The position numbers and the translations under genes are program-made. A stretch of DNA of 64,000 bases from an uncultured Pseudomonadota bacterium. Lineage in GTDB: Bacteria; Myxococcota_A; UBA796; GCA-2862545. The stretch lies in contig CAJXTB010000013.1 in NCBI GenBank assembly GCA_913061235.1, positions 62,001 through 126,000 on the forward strand. Direction: 5' to 3'. The notes under the pieces were generated by a model. It was given only the letters and a program-made list of their open reading frames with translations. It did no database searches and was not told the DNA's origin. The number at the start of each line of letters is the position of its first letter. Position 1 is the first letter of the stretch. This document shows, one piece after another, positions 8,821 to 17,349 of the stretch.

Positions 8821-9273
8821 TCACCACTCCCACAGCGAGCGGTCGCACACCAAGACCTGGTTGTTGTACCCGTTGTGTCGAGTCTCATCGCGCAGGAAGA
8901 TACGGTTGGACCACATGTACAGACCGAACGAGTCGTAGGTGCCTTGCGGACCTTCGAGCCACAGGCGGTCGTCGTAGCCAGAAGTGAGGGTGTTGTACCA
9001 GACGTGGTGGAACAGCACAGCGATGCCGTTGCCCATGGGGTGGCAGTCGCGCAAGACGTCCGCGGCTACGAGCTGAGCGCTGCGTCCTGGTTGCCCTTGG
9101 ACCTGCCAAGTGGGACCCACTTCTGACAAGGCTATCGGGCTGGAGTTCTCCATCCGAGCTGCCCCGTAGGGAACAGCGCACAGGAGACACAGCACAGCAC
9201 TCGCCAAGACGAAAAGGATGGCGACGGCGATGGTGCAGCCGCGTCGGCGCGAGGAGGGGGCAGGTTCGGTCAT
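8821..9273 (-). CDS. Small membrane-anchored hypothetical protein, 150 aa
   Basis: Not recognised. The ATG at 9273 gives MTEPAPSSRRRGC, a basic cytoplasmic N-terminus, followed by one strong hydrophobic helix (residues 14-37). The remaining ~110 residues would be outside the membrane, with Trp/Tyr-rich strands such as WQVQGQPG and DRLWLEGPQGTYDSFGLY and two Cys that could form a disulphide. It looks like a signal-anchored periplasmic domain. It lies between two unrelated exported genes, with no operon partner. The upstream extension to 9411 is not convincing. Confidence 0.6.
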   Translation of the reverse strand: MTEPAPSSRRRGCTIAVAILFVLASAVLCLLCAVPYGAARMENSSPIALSEVGPTWQVQGQPGRSAQLVAADVLRDCHPMGNGIAVLFHHVWYNTLTSGYDDRLWLEGPQGTYDSFGLYMWSNRIFLRDETRHNGYNNQVLVCDRSLWEW

Positions 9274-9320
9274 TGCAGGGATGTTGCCACAGGCGACCGG
9301 GAGTTGGGCATCAACACCGC

Positions 9321-11516
9321 TCAGGCCACGCGGCGGCGACGTCGAATGGCCAGCATGGCGAGTAGGCCAAACATCCACGTTGCCGAGGGACTGGAGGTGG
9401 TGCAGCCACACTCGCCGTCGGCCGTCTCAATAGTCTCTGTGTCGATGTCGGCTTCTGTGTCAATGCCGATGTCGGTGTCGATCTCTGACAGTGCTGCATC
9501 GTCGCCCGAGCAGTCCTGGTCCACGCCGTCGTCCGGCACGTCCTCGGCGTCTGGGTTGACCCCGGCGTCTTCGTCGTCGCAGTCGTCTACGGGTAGGTCG
9601 CCATCGTAGTCCTGGCCGGTGGGCACGTGGCCATCTCCGTCGCAGTCGTAGTCGTCTTCATCCTGGGTGACGGTACCGCAGTCGGCGTCGATTCCGTCGT
9701 AGCAATCATCGATAGCGCCCGCATAGATGAAGTCAGCCGCGTCATCACAGTCGTCGACGGGAAGTGGTCCCGCGTAGTCAGTACCCGGCGGCACGTGGCC
9801 GTCGCCATCGCAGTCGTAGTCGCTGGTGCTGTTGTTGAGGGTGTCGCCGCAGTCGGAATCGATACCGTCGTAGCAGATGTCTTCGGCGCCTGGGAACACG
9901 TCTGCGTCGTCGTCGTTGCAGTCGTCTTGCGGCAAGACGCCGTCGTAGTCGATGTCTGGGGAAACGCTGCCGTCTCCGTCGCAGTCGTAGTCGTCGGCTC
10001 CGTCACAGTTGCTGTCTACGCCGTCGTAGCAAGCGTCAACGAGGTTAGGAGCGAGGTTCGGGTCGTCGTCGTTGCAGTCGCCGCTGGGCAAGTCGCCGTC
10101 GTAGGGAATGTCGCTCGGCACGAAGCCGTCTCCGTCACAGTCGTAGTCGTCGTCTTGTTGGCAGTCCGCGTCGATGCCGTCGTAGCATTCGTCGACAGCA
10201 CCCGAGTTCACGTCAGCATTTTCCTCGTCGCAGTCTAGGCCGGCGCATGCATCGCCGATTCCGTATCCGTCGCCATCTTCGTCGGTGCAGGGGTCGGTGC
10301 TGTCGCCGGTGCCATCGCCGTCTGAATCGGTCTCCACGGTCACTGTGCTCGTGGTCGCTACCCCGTTGGGTGATTTGCACTCCACCTCGACGTCGAACCC
10401 ACCGGACGAGCCGGCCGCCAGCTCAACTGCCAGGGCGCCTACCAGGACCACGGTGAAGTCGGGGTCGGAGCTGGTGACGCCCTTGATCTGACAGATGCCG
10501 CAGCCGTCTACCGGTACCTCGATGTCCACTCGGGTGTTGTCGGACGTCAAGGGGAGTACGGCCGGCTGGGCAACAACGCCAAGGATGGTGATTGAGTCAT
10601 CAGGTACCACGCCTGGATCCAGGGCACTTCGCGTGGCGAAGGAGCCGGTCTCCCCTGGCGCCAATGACAGAATGGACTGAACGCCAATGCCAACGTCTGC
10701 CACCAGGCTGCCGGGCTCGTACGTGCGAGAGCACCACGGTCCGCCTGTGTAGCGGAACGGCTCGTTGAGTTCGTCCAAACCCCAACCATCCTGGGTCATC
10801 AGTCGGGCAAAGTCCGAAGCGCCGCTTCCATTGTGCCACGCGCGCCATCCCTCAAACACGGCGTCGCCTGAGGCGTCGATGGTCAGTCCAACGGCGTTGC
10901 CGCTTGTGGCGATGCGGACGGCCTGGTTGTTCTCATCGACGCCTCCGCCGATGTTTTGCCGCCAGCCTCCCTCCCATTCGAGGTCGGCGTCTACGAACCG
11001 GGACCAGATCATGTCGGCGTCTTCCGAGCCGTTGTTGGTCGCGGTGTAGGTCTGAAACAATGTGGCCCCACACACGAACTGGTCGAGCTCAATGGCCAGG
11101 TCGGGCTTGCCCGCGACCACGAAGTTCGTGCGCCGGTGGTGCTCACTGACCAGCTCATCGGACAGCACGTGTTCGTCGGTGGCCAGCACATCCGTGGGTC
11201 GTTCGTAGCCGACGCAGTCGAGCCCGGGAGCGTTGTTGTAGAGGGGGTGGTACATCCATCCCCCGTTCCACAACGGCTGTCGCCATTGGCCACCTTGGTC
11301 GAACAGCGTCGTCACGCTGCGGCAGTTGGCTTGGTTGTTGGTCAGCTCTCCGAGCGGGTCGAACTGCATTCCGTGGCCGCCGCACCCGCCAATATGACCA
11401 AACTCGTCGACCCCGAAGGTACCGTACCCTTCGCCATCGCCGCCTTGCAGAACGAGTTCCTGTGCGCTCGCTGGCAGACAAAAGACCAACCCGAGACCGA
11501 AGAGACTGAAGCGCAT
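9321..11516 (-). CDS. MopE-repeat surface protein with MYXO-CTERM tail, 731 aa
   Basis: Exported and probably surface-anchored. ATG 11516 starts a signal peptide ending SAQ. The first ~380 residues form an unassigned beta-rich domain with scattered Cys. From about residue 390 there are tandem Asp-rich units of the type ECYDGIDADC...DYDCDGDG, five to six copies spaced 40-45 residues apart. This is the MopE/thrombospondin-3-like putative metal-binding motif, and the units alternate with calcium-type DxDGDG loops. After a Thr/Asp linker the C-terminus has Cys-Gly-Cys, a hydrophobic helix and RRRRR, a MYXO-CTERM-like sorting signal that in myxobacteria is cut and leaves the protein on the cell surface. 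Metal binding is inferred from the motif only. Confidence 0.88.
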   Translation of the reverse strand: MRFSLFGLGLVFCLPASAQELVLQGGDGEGYGTFGVDEFGHIGGCGGHGMQFDPLGELTNNQANCRSVTTLFDQGGQWRQPLWNGGWMYHPLYNNAPGLDCVGYERPTDVLATDEHVLSDELVSEHHRRTNFVVAGKPDLAIELDQFVCGATLFQTYTATNNGSEDADMIWSRFVDADLEWEGGWRQNIGGGVDENNQAVRIATSGNAVGLTIDASGDAVFEGWRAWHNGSGASDFARLMTQDGWGLDELNEPFRYTGGPWCSRTYEPGSLVADVGIGVQSILSLAPGETGSFATRSALDPGVVPDDSITILGVVAQPAVLPLTSDNTRVDIEVPVDGCGICQIKGVTSSDPDFTVVLVGALAVELAAGSSGGFDVEVECKSPNGVATTSTVTVETDSDGDGTGDSTDPCTDEDGDGYGIGDACAGLDCDEENADVNSGAVDECYDGIDADCQQDDDYDCDGDGFVPSDIPYDGDLPSGDCNDDDPNLAPNLVDACYDGVDSNCDGADDYDCDGDGSVSPDIDYDGVLPQDDCNDDDADVFPGAEDICYDGIDSDCGDTLNNSTSDYDCDGDGHVPPGTDYAGPLPVDDCDDAADFIYAGAIDDCYDGIDADCGTVTQDEDDYDCDGDGHVPTGQDYDGDLPVDDCDDEDAGVNPDAEDVPDDGVDQDCSGDDAALSEIDTDIGIDTEADIDTETIETADGECGCTTSSPSATWMFGLLAMLAIRRRRRVA

Positions 11517-11558
11517 TATTTCCCCCGTTAGGGCCGCCATTCCTGGGCGGCTGGCCAG

Positions 11559-11566
11559 TGTACCAC
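11559..11566 (-). promoter_or_regulatory. Candidate -10 box (GGTACACT)
   Basis: On the minus strand GGTACACT lies 42 bases before the ATG at 11516. It belongs to the GGTAnnnT group found before other exported-protein genes in this window. No clear -35 is seen. Confidence 0.35.
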
Positions 11567-11938
11567 GAATTCCGCGGTGTTCTGTGTCTTCGGTGGCCGA
11601 CTCGTGAAGACCTCTGCGCTGGGCATTATCGTAATTTCATCAAACGTTTGTTTTGACGGGCCTACCGCGGTCATTGGAGCCGCAGTAGTCCGACCCTGAA
11701 CCCGTCCACGCAACGTGGGGTGGTTTGGGTCGACGCGGTGCATCCCGAACAATCGGTGGGGTTTGTACCGACCGGCCAGGTGCTGAAAAAGGTGAACTTA
11801 CAGCATTGGCCGAACAGGTTGACCTGCGGGATGCGGTGTTCAGGTCCGTGCATAGCGATACGGCGAAACGTGATTGTGTTGGGACACAGTACGTTGCGCC
11901 GGGGAAGCTAGGTCCGTGCATGAGCGGCGTAGCCCGGG
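11567..11938. other. Intergenic region, no gene supported
   Basis: Several short overlapping frames exist but none has a start, Shine-Dalgarno sequence or recognisable motif. It contains a segment (11812-11853) resembling one at 44799-44840, so it may hold the remains of a repeated element. Confidence 0.35.
11812..11853. repeat. Imperfect ~42-bp repeat, copy 1
   Basis: This segment aligns to 44799-44840 with roughly three quarters identity by eye, sharing blocks such as GGTTGA and TGTTCAGGT. Both copies lie upstream of exported-protein genes. It could be a coding relic or a regulatory element. Confidence 0.35.
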
Positions 11939-12637
11939 TCAACCTGGGGCGGCGCCGCTGGAGAGAGGTGAGCGCTGCCAATGCGTCTCAGGTGAACTTG
12001 GAAACCCGGTGGGTTCGTCTCCCAGTTGCCACTGGGGCAGCTTGTCCATGATGCCGCCGAACAGGGGAGACACGAGAAAGTCGTCGAGCCAGCTGCGTAG
12101 GGCTGGCCATTGTTGCTCGTCGAACCACTTGCGGTCGGTATTGGCAAACTGACGCACAAACGGCGCAATAGCGGCATCCGCCAGACTCAGGCGAGGACCG
12201 AAGAGCCAGGGTGACGCGTGTAGGCGACCCTCAAGCTCCATCAAGAAGACCGAGGCTAGACTCCGGTGCTCACTGGCCACAGCACCTTCATACCGGCTCG
12301 TGTATTTGTAACGGTCCAAGTGAGACTTGAACTCAGTCTGTGTGCGCTCGATGAGGGGCAGCATCTCGTCCAGAGAAGCGGTGGGGGCGAGCCAGCTTTC
12401 CGGGTCGTTCTTGCCAAGGGCCCAGAGCATTACGTCCAGACTCTCGTCAACTACAGTTCCATTCGGTAGTACCAATACCGGCACGGTCCCTTTGGGAGAG
12501 ATCTCGAGCAGGGACGAAGGCTTGTCTCGCAGCACTACCTCACGAATCTCGCAGTCCTGCCGGCTGATCTGTAGCGCTAGACGTGCGCGCATGGCGTAGG
12601 GACAGCGGCGAAAGGAGTACAAGACGGGTCTGGTCAT
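11939..12637 (-). CDS. Glutathione S-transferase family protein, 232 aa
   Basis: Cytosolic GST-fold protein. The N-terminal thioredoxin-like domain starts MTRPVLYSFRRCPYAMRARL, with a CPYA site at residues 12-15 in the position of the glutaredoxin-2 or omega-class catalytic Cys. The cis-Pro motif GTVPVLVLPNG and the glutathione-contacting DESLDVM follow. The C-terminal helical domain ends with the typical LSLADAAIAPFVRQF. A Cys at the active site points to glutathione-dependent thiol transfer or dehalogenation-type chemistry rather than conjugation. ATG 12637 is chosen because the fold starts there; the upstream extension is not protein-like. It is probably monocistronic. Confidence 0.9.
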   Translation of the reverse strand: MTRPVLYSFRRCPYAMRARLALQISRQDCEIREVVLRDKPSSLLEISPKGTVPVLVLPNGTVVDESLDVMLWALGKNDPESWLAPTASLDEMLPLIERTQTEFKSHLDRYKYTSRYEGAVASEHRSLASVFLMELEGRLHASPWLFGPRLSLADAAIAPFVRQFANTDRKWFDEQQWPALRSWLDDFLVSPLFGGIMDKLPQWQLGDEPTGFPSSPETHWQRSPLSSGAAPG

Positions 12638-12799
12638 AGGCTCTTGCCGCTCCGAGGATAGGATGGGAGTTGTATAAGCAGATGTGTGCGTTGCGAGCAC
12701 CTCAGGCGCTCGTTTGTCCACCCGTTTTCGCTGACCAGTCACGCTCCAGCAATGGATGGCGAACGTACGGGATGTTTTGCACACTCCACTTGTCCGATG

Positions 12800-14377
12800 T
12801 CAACGCACGGCCAGCTCGCCCTCGGCCGTGAAGTCGATGCGACTCGTTGCCACATTCTCAATGAAGAAGCGGTCGTGGCTGACCACCATGACGGCACCTG
12901 GGAAGTGGACGAGGGCCCGCTCCATGACCTGGGCGCTAGTCATGTCGAGGTGGTTGGTGGGCTCATCCAGCACCATCACTGAGGCACCAGAGAGCAGACA
13001 CTGGGCCATAGCGACACGCGCCTTCTGTCCGCCTGAGAGGGTGCCAATCTTGGCCTTCATGTCGGCCTCGGAGAACTGGAACATGGTGAGGAAACGGCCC
13101 ACTGCCTTCTTGGTCGCCGTGAGTGCCAAGCTGTCGGGTAGGGCGTTGACGGCGTGTGTGACGGTGTCTTTGGGGTCGAGCTCGTCGAGCATTTTGTTGA
13201 ACGAGACGAAGGTCTGGCCCCGGGTCCACTCGACCGTGCCAGCGTCCGCTTCGGTCAGGCCCGTCAGAACACGGAGCAAGGTCGACTTGCCGCTTCCGTT
13301 GGGGCCGCTGATGGCCAGCCGCTGTCCGCGTCGTAAATCGAAGCTCAGATTTGCGAATAAGTCTTGCTCGCCGTACGATTTGCTGAGTCCTCGCACCTCG
13401 CACAAGCATGCCTTGGTGCGCAGTCCCTTGTAGATCTCAGTGAGAATCTGGTCGACCGGCTTGGGGCCCTTGGCCTTGCGAATCTTGGAGAGCCGCTTGC
13501 CGAGGTCTTTGCTCTTGTTGCGGGCGGCCTCTCGCCGGTTGGCAATGCCCTCGGCTTCGTAGGCCAGCAGCTCGGACTCGTACACGAACTGCTTCTGGAG
13601 CGTCTTGAAGCGCAGCTGCTTTTCGACGACGTATGCGGCGAAGTTGCCGGTGTATTCATGCAGATGGTGGTTTTCGACCTCGATGATGCGGTTGACGACA
13701 CCGTCGAGGAAGGCCCGGTCATGGGAGACCACAATGGCCGCTCCGTGAAAGGTACGGAACCAGCTCTCGACCCACTCGACGCCGGCGACATCCAGGTAGT
13801 TCGTGGGCTCATCGAAGAGCAAGATCTCTGGCTTTTCAAGCAGAATCTTGGCCAAGGAAGCACGATTTCGCCAGCCGCCAGAGAGCGCGTCAATGGGACA
13901 GGTACGGTGCGCGTCGCTGAAGCCCAGCTTGGTCAGGACGGTGTCGATTTCCCGGTCCACGTCCCAGCCGTTGAGGCGCTCCATGTCCTCGAACAGCTCG
14001 GCCTGTCGCTCGATTAGGCCGTCCATCACGTCTGCGGCTGTGGTCTCGTCTGCCATTGCTGTATCGATGCTCGCGAGCTCTGCCTCTACGGCACGCACCT
14101 CTGCGAAGACTTCGGACAGTTCATCGAGGACGGTGGCGGACCCGTCGAGTTCTGAGAACTGCGAGAAATAGCCAATCTTCACGTTGTCCTGGACGGTGAC
14201 GACACCCTCTGTAGGCTGAAGCTGGTCCAAGAGGAGCTTGAGAAGAGTGGACTTGCCGGACCCGTTCTTGCCAATGAGGCCCACACGGTCCCCGGGCTCG
14301 AGTCGGAAGCACGCCTCGCGCAGCACTTGATTGTTGTCGAAGACTACCGACACATCGTTCAATCGGACCAGGCTCAT
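12800..14377 (-). CDS. ABC-F family ATPase, 525 aa
   Basis: Soluble twin-ATPase protein of the ABC-F class, which acts on ribosomes rather than in transport. Domain 1 has Walker A GKNGSGKST (residues 36-44), signature LSGGWRNRASLAK and Walker B LLFDEPTNYLD. A charged interdomain linker rich in Arg/Lys (near 270-310) follows. Domain 2 has GPNGSGKST, LSGGQKARVAMAQ and MVLDEPTNHLDM. No transmembrane part exists. The linker and overall size resemble Uup/EttA-type housekeeping factors more than antibiotic-resistance factors, but the subclass cannot be settled by eye. The start at 14377 gives the standard MSLVRLNDVSVVF beginning; longer ORF starts add an unconserved Pro-rich leader. Confidence 0.92.
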   Translation of the reverse strand: MSLVRLNDVSVVFDNNQVLREACFRLEPGDRVGLIGKNGSGKSTLLKLLLDQLQPTEGVVTVQDNVKIGYFSQFSELDGSATVLDELSEVFAEVRAVEAELASIDTAMADETTAADVMDGLIERQAELFEDMERLNGWDVDREIDTVLTKLGFSDAHRTCPIDALSGGWRNRASLAKILLEKPEILLFDEPTNYLDVAGVEWVESWFRTFHGAAIVVSHDRAFLDGVVNRIIEVENHHLHEYTGNFAAYVVEKQLRFKTLQKQFVYESELLAYEAEGIANRREAARNKSKDLGKRLSKIRKAKGPKPVDQILTEIYKGLRTKACLCEVRGLSKSYGEQDLFANLSFDLRRGQRLAISGPNGSGKSTLLRVLTGLTEADAGTVEWTRGQTFVSFNKMLDELDPKDTVTHAVNALPDSLALTATKKAVGRFLTMFQFSEADMKAKIGTLSGGQKARVAMAQCLLSGASVMVLDEPTNHLDMTSAQVMERALVHFPGAVMVVSHDRFFIENVATSRIDFTAEGELAVR

Positions 14378-14659
14378 TGGGCTCCAGGGGGCATGACGGG
14401 TCAAGCCCATCTGGGCACTGCCGCGCACGTAGTCGCGCGCGTGGACCCGTGCGAACTCTGCGGTCATTGAGGGAGGCGTCGGCGCGCTTGTCAGCTCGGG
14501 AACCATGGGATCTGAACTGCGTTGCGCATGACGATGCGGAATCGAACGGGACATCCGGCAGATGATTGGCGAGATGGAGCTCCCACCAGCTCGTCAGCCG
14601 GAGGAGTTGATTCTGATGTGACCGGCCATCCCAGCGTTGATGGGCGGCGTCACGTGAGG

Positions 14660-15820
14660 CTAGAGGGCCTCGGCAAGCGCCATCAAATACGCTTCAAGCT
14701 CGCCGAACGGCCCGCTCCTGGCATCACCGTTTGTGAGCACAATAAAGCCAACTCCGCGCTCCGGGTGTAGGCCCATAGATGTGGTGGTACCCACCTCTCC
14801 GCCGTCGTGCATGCGCCAGCCACCGTCGCTGCGGTCGTCTAGGAACCAGCCCAGAGCCGTTCCTGCAGCGCCGTCATCTGCGTGGCGTTCCAGCATCTCG
14901 CTCACGGTTGATGCTTGCAGAATCTGCTGGTCGTCTAGGGTGCCGTCGTTGAGCAAGGCGGCGAGCCAGCGGGCCATGTCTGGGGCACTTGAGCGCAGAC
15001 CACCGTTTGGGTAGTCGGCGAATGTGTAGTGTTCAACTGGCTCATCGCGGGAGACGTGCGGACGTGCAAGCGCCTCTTCGGCAAAGTCGGCTAGCCGCCA
15101 GCTCGTGTTCGTCATGCCCAGAGGCTCAAAGAGGGCGGTCTGACTGTGTTGCGCCAGGTCTTCGCCTGCTGCGTATTCGGCGACGTAGCCTGCCAGAGCA
15201 AAGCCCATGTTGGAGTACTCGAAGTCGTCTCCGGGGGACCATGGCTGGTAGTTGTTGGCTGCGTCGTAGTACGCACCGCCCGGCGTGAAGTAGCCTTGAA
15301 CAGCGTCTTGTAGGGAGATGCTAGGGTCGGCACCGTCCACGTAGAAGCTGTCCATGATGTCGCTGTCAGCGATGGCCGCGTGGTGGGTGAGCACGTCAAG
15401 CACGCGGATGGGCCCGTCTGGATGACGCACGGCAAACGGTAGAAACTCGTCGACAGCGGTATCGAGGCTGAAGTGGCCGGCGTCCCGCTGCTGAAGCACC
15501 AAGTTGGCGGTTACGGACTTGGAGATGGACGCCAGCAGGAACGCGGTGTCCTCCTGTACGACACGCTCGGTGTCTGCATCTGCGAGGCCAATGGCCGTAC
15601 ACCAGACCACGTAGGCCTGCTCAACAAGACAGGCGCTGAGTGCCGGCACCCGTGCGCGTGAGCGTAGGCTCTCTAGGTCAGCGGTGACCTGTGGGCCGTC
15701 GATTCGGGAGTCGTCGAAGCTTGAGGTGGGAAGGGGACCCGGTTCAGCGACACAGCCCCCTGCGCACAGGGCCACGCCGGCAAACAGAGCAGCGTTCGTC
15801 TGGCGAAGTGGGACGGTCAT
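14660..15820 (-). CDS. Serine hydrolase lipoprotein, beta-lactamase/PBP4 family
   Basis: Predicted lipoprotein of 386 aa with a class C beta-lactamase-like fold. The lipobox is CAGGC (Cys23). The catalytic SxxK motif is SISK (residues 98-101), the YxN motif is YSN in FEYSNMGFALAGY, and HDGG near residue 330 sits where the KTG-equivalent HxG is found. Members of the family hydrolyse esters, amides or D-amino acid peptides, so a true beta-lactamase role is not implied. ATG 15820 follows GAGG; a TTG at 15832 is less likely. It lies 16 bases after the CurA-like gene and is probably co-transcribed with it. Confidence 0.9.
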   Translation of the reverse strand: MTVPLRQTNAALFAGVALCAGGCVAEPGPLPTSSFDDSRIDGPQVTADLESLRSRARVPALSACLVEQAYVVWCTAIGLADADTERVVQEDTAFLLASISKSVTANLVLQQRDAGHFSLDTAVDEFLPFAVRHPDGPIRVLDVLTHHAAIADSDIMDSFYVDGADPSISLQDAVQGYFTPGGAYYDAANNYQPWSPGDDFEYSNMGFALAGYVAEYAAGEDLAQHSQTALFEPLGMTNTSWRLADFAEEALARPHVSRDEPVEHYTFADYPNGGLRSSAPDMARWLAALLNDGTLDDQQILQASTVSEMLERHADDGAAGTALGWFLDDRSDGGWRMHDGGEVGTTTSMGLHPERGVGFIVLTNGDARSGPFGELEAYLMALAEAL

Positions 15821-15836
15821 GTTGGGCCTCAACGAA

Positions 15837-16868
15837 TCAAGGGGTGAGGGCGATGACCCGCTTGCCGAAGGCTTCGCCTCGAAGCAAGCCGATGAATGCG
15901 GCGGGGGCCTGCTCCAAGCCAGAGATTACCTCTTCGCGGTATTGGATGTCTCCGTTCTTGACCCACTCGGTCATCTTCTTGGAGAACTCTCCGTACAGAT
16001 GCCCGAAATCGTCGAACACGATGAAGCCGCGTAGGGTCATTCGTTTGCGGAGAATCATGCCCATCAACAGGTTCAGACGGTCCGGACCCGGAGGTAGGGA
16101 GGTGGCGTTGTACTGCGAGATGAGGCCGCACACGGGAATTCGTGCTGATGTGTTGAGGCGTGGAAGGACCGCGTCTAGGACCGCGCCGCCTACGTTCTCG
16201 AAGTAGATGTCGATACCGCTGGGGACCGCGGCCTTCAGGGCATCAGCGAACCCATCTGCCTTGTAGTCAATGCAAGCGTCAAAGCCGAGAGTGTCGACCA
16301 CGTGTCCACACTTCTTGCTTCCGCCGGCGATGCCTACGACGTGGCAGCCCAAGAGCTTGCCGATCTGTCCGACCGTCGCTCCGACTGGGCCGCTGGCTCC
16401 GGCAACGACGAGGGTCTCACCGGCCTGTGGACGACCAATTTGGGTCAGCCCCGCCCAAGCTGTCAGGCCAGGCATTCCGAGCACGCCGAGCGCCCAAGAT
16501 GGGTTTTCCGGGTTGGGACCAAGGTTGATGAGCCCCTTGCCATCGGACAGCACGTAGTCCTGCCATCCACCGAAGGCGACGACCCAGTCGCCCACTGAAA
16601 ACCCAGGTACATCGGACGTCTCCACGGTGGCAACCGTGCCGCCCACCATGACTGCACCCAGCTCAACCGGTGGCGCGTAGGAGGGGGCGGCGCTCATTCG
16701 TCCACGCATGTAGGGGTCGAGGGACAGGTAGCGGTTGCGTAGCAATAGCTGGCCTTTGCCGGGTGTGGGAACGTCCACGGCCACGAGGCGCAGGGTGTTG
16801 GCGTCTGGCTCGCCCTTGGGGCGTTCTGCTAGGACAAAGGTGCGGTTCGAAGAGGACAGTTCTGCCAT
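15837..16868 (-). CDS. NADPH-dependent MDR oxidoreductase, CurA-like
   Basis: Cytosolic zinc-independent medium-chain dehydrogenase/reductase of 343 aa, of the leukotriene B4 dehydrogenase / curcumin reductase group that reduces enone double bonds with NADPH. Diagnostic elements are SLDPYMRGRM near residue 45, the GLTAWAGL helix, the nucleotide-binding ASGPVGATVGQIGK (about 155-170), the GIDIYFENVGG strand, GLISQYN, and the closing GKRVIAL. The zinc ligands of alcohol dehydrogenases are absent, as expected. ATG 16868 matches the family N-terminus; the longer open frame upstream runs through a pseudogene fragment and should not be used. The serine-hydrolase gene follows in the same transcript. 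Natural substrate unknown. Confidence 0.92.
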   Translation of the reverse strand: MAELSSSNRTFVLAERPKGEPDANTLRLVAVDVPTPGKGQLLLRNRYLSLDPYMRGRMSAAPSYAPPVELGAVMVGGTVATVETSDVPGFSVGDWVVAFGGWQDYVLSDGKGLINLGPNPENPSWALGVLGMPGLTAWAGLTQIGRPQAGETLVVAGASGPVGATVGQIGKLLGCHVVGIAGGSKKCGHVVDTLGFDACIDYKADGFADALKAAVPSGIDIYFENVGGAVLDAVLPRLNTSARIPVCGLISQYNATSLPPGPDRLNLLMGMILRKRMTLRGFIVFDDFGHLYGEFSKKMTEWVKNGDIQYREEVISGLEQAPAAFIGLLRGEAFGKRVIALTP

Positions 16869-16971
16869 GTGGGCTCCTCCGCCGTTCGAGCCGGCGTCGT
16901 TGGGGAGACGGCTCGGTAACCGACGCGCAGGGGGGGCCCGCGGCGAGTGCGTCAACCTGTGTCGTGCGCTG

Positions 16972-17075
16972 CTAGCGGACCCAGGTGCTACGCGGCCGGC
17001 GCCGTCGAAAAACCAGGTGGATAGTGCCTGATCGGTGGTGACGTTTAGTGTTCTCGCTGCCCATTCCACTGCATG
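16972..17075 (-). pseudogene. C-terminal fragment of fibrinogen-like gene, frameshifted
   Basis: Minus-strand reading gives VEWAARTLNVTTDQALSTWF, which matches WSARTLN...MSSWIYN near the end of the protein encoded at 25900-27456. A frameshift follows, and the other frame ends STWVR-stop at 16972. The last 25 bases (16967-16991) are identical to 25895-25919. It is therefore a truncated, frameshifted copy of a fibrinogen-like domain. No 5' part or start is visible, and the remaining bases from 16869 to 17349 show no other gene. Confidence 0.65.
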
Positions 17076-17290
17076 TCCTTCAGGGAGGCCGCGCTCCGGA
17101 GAACTCACTTGACCCCGAGTTTGTACGAAGGCGAGCGCCCTCGGTTCGAACAGCGGTACGCCCGAACGGAGGGTGACGATGTTGCGACCTTGGGTTTGCA
17201 CGAAGCCTCCGTCTGTCTGGGGGGCTCCCGGTGGTCGGTGTCAGTGACTGACGCCGTCTGCTGAGATGTATTTTGCGGCCTAGATTAATG

Positions 17291-17298
17291 GGTAATAT
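17291..17298 (+). promoter_or_regulatory. Candidate -10 box (GGTAATAT)
   Basis: GGTAATAT lies about 51 bases before the ATG at 17350, with TTTTGC at a suitable -35 distance. The gene itself is interrupted, but the promoter and GGAGAG Shine-Dalgarno sequence look intact. Confidence 0.35.
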
Positions 17299-17349
17299 GC
17301 GAACGCCACGCAATCCATCTCCCGGGCCGCGAGTCCGGCGGAGAGAACC

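Noticed and set aside
14660-15820. Antibiotic-resistance beta-lactamase
   Set aside because: SxxK and YxN motifs also occur in many esterases and D-peptidases of this fold; nothing in the context points to resistance.
15837-17201. CurA-like gene extended to 17201
   Set aside because: The extra N-terminal residues are a frameshifted fibrinogen-like fragment plus non-conserved sequence; the enzyme fold starts at 16868.
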